This document shows, one piece after another, positions 58,597-64,000 of a DNA stretch of 64,000 bases (position 1 is the first letter of the stretch; each line of letters opens with the position of its first letter). The notes below the pieces were generated by a model. That model did no database searches. It had not been told where the DNA came from and saw nothing but the letters and a program-made list of their open reading frames with translations. Origin of the DNA: Acinetobacter sp. NIPH 298 (GTDB lineage Bacteria; Pseudomonadota; Gammaproteobacteria; Pseudomonadales; Moraxellaceae); assembly GCF_000369505.1 (NCBI RefSeq), contig NZ_KB850053.1:338943-402942 (forward strand), given 5' to 3'. Both the position numbers and the translations under genes were made by a program.

Positions 58597-60543
58597 TTAC
58601 AGCAATAAACTGCGAATATCTTTTAACAACTTGGTGAGCTTATTACTAAAACGTGCCGCATCCGCACCATTGATCACACGATGATCATAAGATAACGATA
58701 GTGGCAACATTAGGCGCGGATCAAATTCTTTGCCATTCCAGACTGGCTGCATGGTTGCAGGTGAAATACCCAAAATTGCAACTTGAGGCCAGTTGACCAG
58801 TGGTGTAAATGCCGTACCGCCAATTGAACCTAAGCTGGTAATAGTAAAGTTCGCACCTTGTAAATCTTTCGGTGACAACTTACGATCACGCGCTTTTTGG
58901 CTCAGCTCAGCCAATTCAGTGGCAATTTGCTTAATCGACTTCTGGTCAGGATTGCGCAATACAGGAACGGTTAATCCATCTGGCGTTGCAACTGCAATGC
59001 CCATATGAATTTCATTACGTAATAGTACTGATTTTTGATCATCCGCCAAGTGTCCAGCAAAATAAGGCTCTTCTTTCAGCAAGTGTGCAACCGCTTTGGC
59101 AATGAATGCCAAGATAGTTAAGCTAAGCCCCTGCTTTTTGAAACCATCTTTGAGTTCACCACGCCACGCTTCTAACTCAGTAATATCCGCCAAGTCGAAC
59201 TGTGTGACTTGGGGAATAAAGTTATTCAATGACAACTGCGGCACAGAGACTTGCTGCAAGCGCGTCATCGCTTTTACTTCACCACCACCAAAGGCACTAA
59301 AGTCTGGTAAAGCAGGTAAACCAGAAGCCGCTGGTGCAGCTTGAGTTGTTGGACTTACTGGCGCTGTGGTCAATCGAGTTTTTACATATGCAAAAACATC
59401 GTCTTTCATTACTCGACCATGTTCACCCGAAGCTTTGACTTGCCCAAGTACCACACCCAATTCACGTGCCAACTTACGCACCGCTGGGCCAGCATACACT
59501 TTGGCGTTGTCGGCCTCTTGTTGCTTGCTCAGCTTTTCTGGTTGCGCTGGCGCTGACTGCGTTTGAGCCGCCACGGGTTGTGGTTTAGTCGCTGGACTAC
59601 GTACTTCTTCAGCTGGAGACGCTTTCGGTGCTTTGGCAGTGGCTGGAACAGCCTCGCCACTCACTTCAATACTTGCCAACGGCATCCCTTGGCGCACATC
59701 TTGATTCAATGACACATGAATGGCTTTTACGATGCCTGCTGATGAACTTGGGACTTCCACTGAGGCTTTATCTGACTCGACCACGCATAAACTTTGTTGT
59801 GCTTCTACACGATCACCGACATTGACCAAAATTTCAGAAACAACTGCCTTATCCACACCAAGATCAGGCACTGTGATTTCAACTTCACCTGTTGTGGTAC
59901 TGGTTGAGGCAGGTGCTTCGGCTTCAGCAGGTTCAGCTTGCGGTGCTGACGCAGTTTCAGTGGTTGTTGTTTTGACTTGAATCAATACAACACCCTCTTT
60001 AACACTGTCGCCTTCTTTAATCTGAATCGACTCAACCACACCAGCGACCGAGCTTGGCACTTCTACTGTGGCTTTGTCTGACTCAACCACCACGATGCTT
60101 TGCTCAGTTTCAATCTGATCACCAACTTTGACCAAAATTTCTGCAACCAATGCTTTTTCAACACCAATGTCAGGCACTTTCACATCAACCACTTGCGTCG
60201 CAGTCGCAGTTTTAGCCGCCACTGGCGCTGGTTGGTCTTCAGTTTTCTCAGCTTTTACTTCCGCTTTCTGACTTTCAGCTTTAGGTGCTTCGGTCGTGGT
60301 CGCTTCTGGCGCTTGAGCTTGCTCTTCAAGTTCAATCAGAGCTACGCCTTCTGTGACTTCGTCACCTTGTTTTACCAAAATGCTTTTGACGACCCCTGCG
60401 GCTGTACTTGGCACTTCAACCGTTGCTTTGTCTGATTCTAGAACCAAAAGGCTATCCTCAACTGCAACGTGATCACCCACTTTTACCAAGATTTCTGCAA
60501 CAAGAGCCTTATCTACGCCAATATCAGGTGCTTGGATTTGCAT
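58597..60543 (-). CDS. aceF: Pyruvate dehydrogenase E2, three lipoyl domains
   Basis: A 648-residue dihydrolipoyl acetyltransferase. Three lipoyl domains carry the lipoylated lysine in ESDKA at Lys39, Lys157 and Lys259, joined by Ala/Pro/Glu-rich linkers. The subunit-binding domain is at about 350-390 (AGPAVRKLARELGVVLGQV). The catalytic domain ends with LSYDHRVINGADAARF, the His-Arg active motif. The gene starts two bases after aceE. Three lipoyl domains match the E. coli enzyme. Confidence 0.96.
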   Translation of the reverse strand: MQIQAPDIGVDKALVAEILVKVGDHVAVEDSLLVLESDKATVEVPSTAAGVVKSILVKQGDEVTEGVALIELEEQAQAPEATTTEAPKAESQKAEVKAEKTEDQPAPVAAKTATATQVVDVKVPDIGVEKALVAEILVKVGDQIETEQSIVVVESDKATVEVPSSVAGVVESIQIKEGDSVKEGVVLIQVKTTTTETASAPQAEPAEAEAPASTSTTTGEVEITVPDLGVDKAVVSEILVNVGDRVEAQQSLCVVESDKASVEVPSSSAGIVKAIHVSLNQDVRQGMPLASIEVSGEAVPATAKAPKASPAEEVRSPATKPQPVAAQTQSAPAQPEKLSKQQEADNAKVYAGPAVRKLARELGVVLGQVKASGEHGRVMKDDVFAYVKTRLTTAPVSPTTQAAPAASGLPALPDFSAFGGGEVKAMTRLQQVSVPQLSLNNFIPQVTQFDLADITELEAWRGELKDGFKKQGLSLTILAFIAKAVAHLLKEEPYFAGHLADDQKSVLLRNEIHMGIAVATPDGLTVPVLRNPDQKSIKQIATELAELSQKARDRKLSPKDLQGANFTITSLGSIGGTAFTPLVNWPQVAILGISPATMQPVWNGKEFDPRLMLPLSLSYDHRVINGADAARFSNKLTKLLKDIRSLLL

Positions 60544-60545
60544 GA

Positions 60546-63272
60546 TTATTTCCCCTCACCTGTTTGCGCTTCATGGTATTCAGCAACTGCCTGAACTTCT
60601 GGATGCGCTTGTGGAGCCCAAGCCACTGGACGATCAGTATCTAACTCAAAGTTAGAAATTGCATCTTTAACTAAACGGGCATCGACTTCACCTTCGTCAG
60701 CTAATTTTTTCAAAGTCGCAACAACGATATGCGCAGCATCAACACCAAAGAAACTACGTAAGTTCGCACGTGTATCTGAACGGCCATAACCATCTGTACC
60801 TAATGCAACAAATGGACGACCATCAGGAAGATATGCACGAATTTGTTCGCTGTACGCACGCATATGGTCTGTAGCAGAAACGACGATACCTTCTGTACCA
60901 CGTAATTGTTTAGACACCCAAGATTCTTTCACTTCTTCAGCAAGCGGGTGTAAGCGGTTGTATTCTTCACATGCCATGCCATCACGTGACAACTCATTGA
61001 AGCTTGTTACACTCCAAACGTTTGAATGGATTTGGTATTCATCACGTAAGATTTTCGCAGCTTTAATCACTTCACGAAGAATGACACCTGAACCAAGTAA
61101 TTGGACAGTTGCTTTTTCATCTTTTTCGAACAAGTACATACCACGTTTAATGCCTTCCTCTGCGCCTTCTGGCATTGCAGGATGCTCGTAGTTTTCGTTC
61201 ATTACAGTTAGGTAATAGAACACACGCTCTTGGTTCACATACATACGTTGTAAACCGTCATGAACGATTACAGCTAACTCATAACCAAAACATGGATCAT
61301 AAGATACACAGTTTGGAATTGTGTTCGCCAAGATATGTGAATGACCATCTTGGTGCTGTAAACCTTCTCCGTTCAGTGTAGTACGGCCAGCAGTAGCACC
61401 AAGTAAGAAACCTTGTGCCTGTGCATCACCTGCCGCCCACGCAATGTCACCAATACGTTGGAAACCAAACATTGAGTAGTACATGTACATTGGAATCATC
61501 GGCAAGTTATTGGTTGAATAACTGGTACCTAACGCCGCCCATGCACTCATCGCACCCGCTTCGTTAATTCCTTCTTGAAGCATATGACCATCACTTGCTT
61601 CACGGTAATGCATGAGCTGTTCTTGGTCTTCTGGGGTATATTTTTGACCGTGAGCAGCATAAATACCGAGCTGACGGAACATACCTTCTAAACCAAAAGT
61701 ACGTGCTTCATCTGGAACGATTGGTACTACGCGGTCTTTAATTGCTTTTTCTTTCAGTAAGGCAGAAATTAAACGAACCATCAACATCGTGGTCGATTGT
61801 TCTTTACCACCTGAACCGCTTAATACTGCATCAAATACAGATAATTCAGGAATCGCTAAAATTTCACTCTCTTTACGACGTGCAGGTAGGTAACCACCTA
61901 ATGCTTCACGACGCGCCTTCATATACTTCATTTCTGGAGAGTTTTCACTTGGGCGGTAGAATGGAAGCTCTTCTAACTTATCATCTGTAAATGGCAGGTT
62001 AAAACGGTCACGTACATATTTCAAAGAGTCGACCTGCATTTTTTTGATTTGGTGAGTTTTGTTCACCGCTTCAATTTCCTCAGACAAACCGTAACCTTTG
62101 ACAGTTTTCGCAAGAATAACGGTTGGTTGACCTTTGGCTTTCATTGCTTCTGCATAGGCAGCAAAAACTTTGTACGGGTCATGACCACCACGGTTAAGAT
62201 TATCGATGTCTTCATCGCTTAAATCTTTTACAAGTTCCGCAGCTTCTGGGTACTTGCCAAAGAATTTCTCACGTGTATATGCACCACCTTTCACTTGATA
62301 GCGCTGGTACTCACCATCAACTGTTTCTTCCATTACTGCTTTTAAAGCGCCTGAATTATCTTGAGCAAGTAGAGGATCCCAATGACGGCCCCACACCACT
62401 TTAATGACACGCCAGCCCGCACCACGGAATAAAGATTCTAATTCTTGAATAATTTTACCGTTACCACGTACAGGACCATCGAGGCGCTGTAAGTTACAGT
62501 TCACGACCCAAATTAGGTTATCAAGCTTTTCACGACCAGCAAGTGAAATTGCACCCGTACTTTCTGGCTCATCCATCTCGCCATCACCAAGATATGCCCA
62601 GACTTTACGATCTTCTTCTTTAATCAAACCACGATTCATCAAATATTTTTGAATGTGTGCTTGGTAGATCGACATGATTGGACCAAGACCCATTGATACA
62701 GTTGGGAATTGCCAATAGTCCGGCATTAAATACGGATGTGGATAGCTTGGTAAACCGTTACCGCCAACTTCACGGCGGAAATTACTTAACTGCTCTTCAG
62801 TTAAACGTCCTTCAAGGAATGAACGTGCATAAATACCAGGAGCACAGTGTCCTTGGTAATAAATCATATCTCCGCCAAAGTTATTGCTGTTTGCGCGGAA
62901 GAAATGGTTAAAACCTACGTCATATAATGTTGCACTTGATGCGAAGCTCGCCAAGTGTCCACCTAGATCATCACCTGTTTTATTCGCACGAAGTACCATT
63001 GCTAAGGCATTCCAACGAATCAATGCACGAATACGGCGTTCCATATCTTGGTCGCCGGGCATCGCAGGTTGTTCTTCAACTGAAATCGTATTGAGATAAG
63101 GTGTATTTAAGCGTTGAATTGGAACGTGTTTCGCAATCGCCCGTTGATAAAGCTTTTCCAGTAAGAAAGCAGCGCGCTCCGTGCCCATGTGCTGTAATAC
63201 TGAATCAAAAGCATCTTGCCATTCTTGGGTTTCCTGCGCGTCAGAGTCGCCATAAAACGCCATATAATTCAC
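60546..63272 (-). CDS. aceE: Pyruvate dehydrogenase E1
   Basis: A 908-residue homodimeric-type E1. The thiamine diphosphate motif runs from GDGEMDEPE to WVVNCN. The N-terminus resembles gammaproteobacterial AceE (DxDAQETQEWQDAFDSV). It decarboxylates pyruvate and passes acetyl to AceF, encoded two bases downstream. E3 (lpd) is not in the window. No PdhR gene is adjacent. Confidence 0.97.
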   Translation of the reverse strand: MNYMAFYGDSDAQETQEWQDAFDSVLQHMGTERAAFLLEKLYQRAIAKHVPIQRLNTPYLNTISVEEQPAMPGDQDMERRIRALIRWNALAMVLRANKTGDDLGGHLASFASSATLYDVGFNHFFRANSNNFGGDMIYYQGHCAPGIYARSFLEGRLTEEQLSNFRREVGGNGLPSYPHPYLMPDYWQFPTVSMGLGPIMSIYQAHIQKYLMNRGLIKEEDRKVWAYLGDGEMDEPESTGAISLAGREKLDNLIWVVNCNLQRLDGPVRGNGKIIQELESLFRGAGWRVIKVVWGRHWDPLLAQDNSGALKAVMEETVDGEYQRYQVKGGAYTREKFFGKYPEAAELVKDLSDEDIDNLNRGGHDPYKVFAAYAEAMKAKGQPTVILAKTVKGYGLSEEIEAVNKTHQIKKMQVDSLKYVRDRFNLPFTDDKLEELPFYRPSENSPEMKYMKARREALGGYLPARRKESEILAIPELSVFDAVLSGSGGKEQSTTMLMVRLISALLKEKAIKDRVVPIVPDEARTFGLEGMFRQLGIYAAHGQKYTPEDQEQLMHYREASDGHMLQEGINEAGAMSAWAALGTSYSTNNLPMIPMYMYYSMFGFQRIGDIAWAAGDAQAQGFLLGATAGRTTLNGEGLQHQDGHSHILANTIPNCVSYDPCFGYELAVIVHDGLQRMYVNQERVFYYLTVMNENYEHPAMPEGAEEGIKRGMYLFEKDEKATVQLLGSGVILREVIKAAKILRDEYQIHSNVWSVTSFNELSRDGMACEEYNRLHPLAEEVKESWVSKQLRGTEGIVVSATDHMRAYSEQIRAYLPDGRPFVALGTDGYGRSDTRANLRSFFGVDAAHIVVATLKKLADEGEVDARLVKDAISNFELDTDRPVAWAPQAHPEVQAVAEYHEAQTGEGK

Positions 63273-63404
63273 CTTTTCCCTTAAGTTATATTGTTGTTGC
63301 TATATTTATCATGTTTTGGCTTCATAAAGGTATTGCCCTAAATGAATACAAAAGCACTTAATATTTTTTTCCTAAATAGTCATTGACCCAAATCAAACAT
63401 AAAA

Positions 63405-63432
63405 CATAAAAAATCGCCAATAAAGGCGATTT
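63405..63432 (-). terminator. Terminator after M23 peptidase gene
   Basis: AAATCGCC pairs with GGCGATTT; the T-run lies on the minus strand. It ends the leftward M23 transcript before aceE. Confidence 0.75.
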
Positions 63433-63469
63433 TCTTTAAATATTTATATACAACTGTTAATAAATTACA

Positions 63470-64000
63470 TTAAGGCAACATTGCAAGGTAAGTTGAAGGG
63501 TTTCTGCGTTGACCATCTTTCACAACTTCAAAATGTAAATGAGGTCCAGTACAACGGCCTGTACATCCGACATTGGCAATATGCTCACCAGCGCCAACAC
63601 GATCACCTGCACTCACCATTAAGCGTGATGCATGTGCATAACGTGTGACATAACCGCTGCCATGGTCAATTTCAACATATTGACCGTAACCTGTACCCCA
63701 ACCTGCTTTGGTCACAACACCAGGACCAGTTGCATAGATAGGTGTACCTGATGGTGCCGCAATATCAACACCTGAATGATGACGGGTCGAACCCAATAAG
63801 GTGCGATTGCCCCAAGTAGAACTTACTCGGCCTTCTTGTAGTGGATGACTCACCAACCAAGAATGACCTGTACCCGCTGAGAAAGATGATCCGCTGTCTT
63901 GGCGACCATATTTTTTCTCAATGCTTGCATTATTCAATTCAATGGTTTTTTCGCGTAATTTAACCGATACATTGGATACAGCAGGTAAATCAATATCATC
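63470..64000 (-). CDS. M23-family metallopeptidase, C-terminal part
   Basis: Open to the right edge: the frame has no stop and no clear start, so only the last 176 residues are visible. The LytM/M23 domain has the zinc ligands HHSGVDIAAP (His and Asp) and the HxH motif in GPHLHFEVVKDG. Such enzymes are murein endopeptidases or, when degenerate, activators of amidases; here the metal site is complete. A TTG in the frame at 63937 is not the true start. Confidence 0.85.
   Translation of the reverse strand, partial: DDIDLPAVSNVSVKLREKTIELNNASIEKKYGRQDSGSSFSAGTGHSWLVSHPLQEGRVSSTWGNRTLLGSTRHHSGVDIAAPSGTPIYATGPGVVTKAGWGTGYGQYVEIDHGSGYVTRYAHASRLMVSAGDRVGAGEHIANVGCTGRCTGPHLHFEVVKDGQRRNPSTYLAMLP

Noticed and set aside
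59650..60540. Repeats within aceF as a mobile or tandem DNA repeat
   Set aside because: They are the three lipoyl domains of the E2 enzyme.

Overview
The window looks like an Acinetobacter chromosome. The evidence is two porins of the Omp33-36 type, a chromosomal OXA-type class D beta-lactamase whose motifs match the intrinsic Acinetobacter enzymes, an msuE-sfnG sulfone pair, and typical core genes (ssb, uvrA, waaA, rsmE, prfB, recJ, pdxH, glmM, guaB, aceEF). The species cannot be fixed from this stretch.

Region 1 (about 1-15.6 kb) is accessory DNA, visibly AT-rich and rich in hypothetical genes, probably an integrative element or its remains. From the left it holds: the end of a three-gene operon ending in a NERD-domain protein cut by the window edge; an AlpA-like regulator; a Cys-rich protein of the 'hydrolase or metal-binding'/recombination-directionality type; a YqaJ exonuclease; a DUF932 protein; and a small membrane protein. 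Hairpins precede each gene from AlpA to the small membrane protein. Next come a strongly structured 180-base region followed by a 29-codon ORF with a good ribosome binding site, a secreted protein, two related lipoproteins, a membrane protein, a DUF4917 SIR2-like protein beside a membrane-anchored coiled coil, a YagK/inovirus Gp2-type HUH protein, and a 745-residue protein that appears to carry degenerate copies of the same fold. No integrase or defined att pair is visible.

Region 2 (15.7-30.7 kb) is core: tRNA-Thr(TGT), a methyltransferase/FAD oxidoreductase pair, pirin, a YcaC-type hydrolase and a LysR regulator, ssb, a YajR-like MFS transporter, a DUF475 protein, TenA, DUF1304, a TetR/quinone-reductase pair and uvrA. 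A solitary KAP-type P-loop NTPase (30.76-32.46 kb) sits between the uvrA terminator and a diguanylate cyclase gene and looks like a local insertion.

Region 3 (32.5-42.1 kb) holds the diguanylate cyclase, the OXA gene flanked by two orphan intrinsic terminators that suggest small RNAs, an Omp33-36 porin, a LuxR-type response regulator, msuE-sfnG and acs. Region 4 (42.4-64 kb) is housekeeping: an MscS channel, rsmE-waaA, an OYE alkene reductase with its ArsR regulator, prfB with the conserved +1 programmed frameshift, a second porin, recJ, pdxH, glmM, guaB, a Fur-box TonB siderophore receptor, a GDT1/TMEM165 manganese exporter preceded by a yybP-ykoY riboswitch, aceE-aceF (three lipoyl domains), and an M23 peptidase that runs off the right edge.
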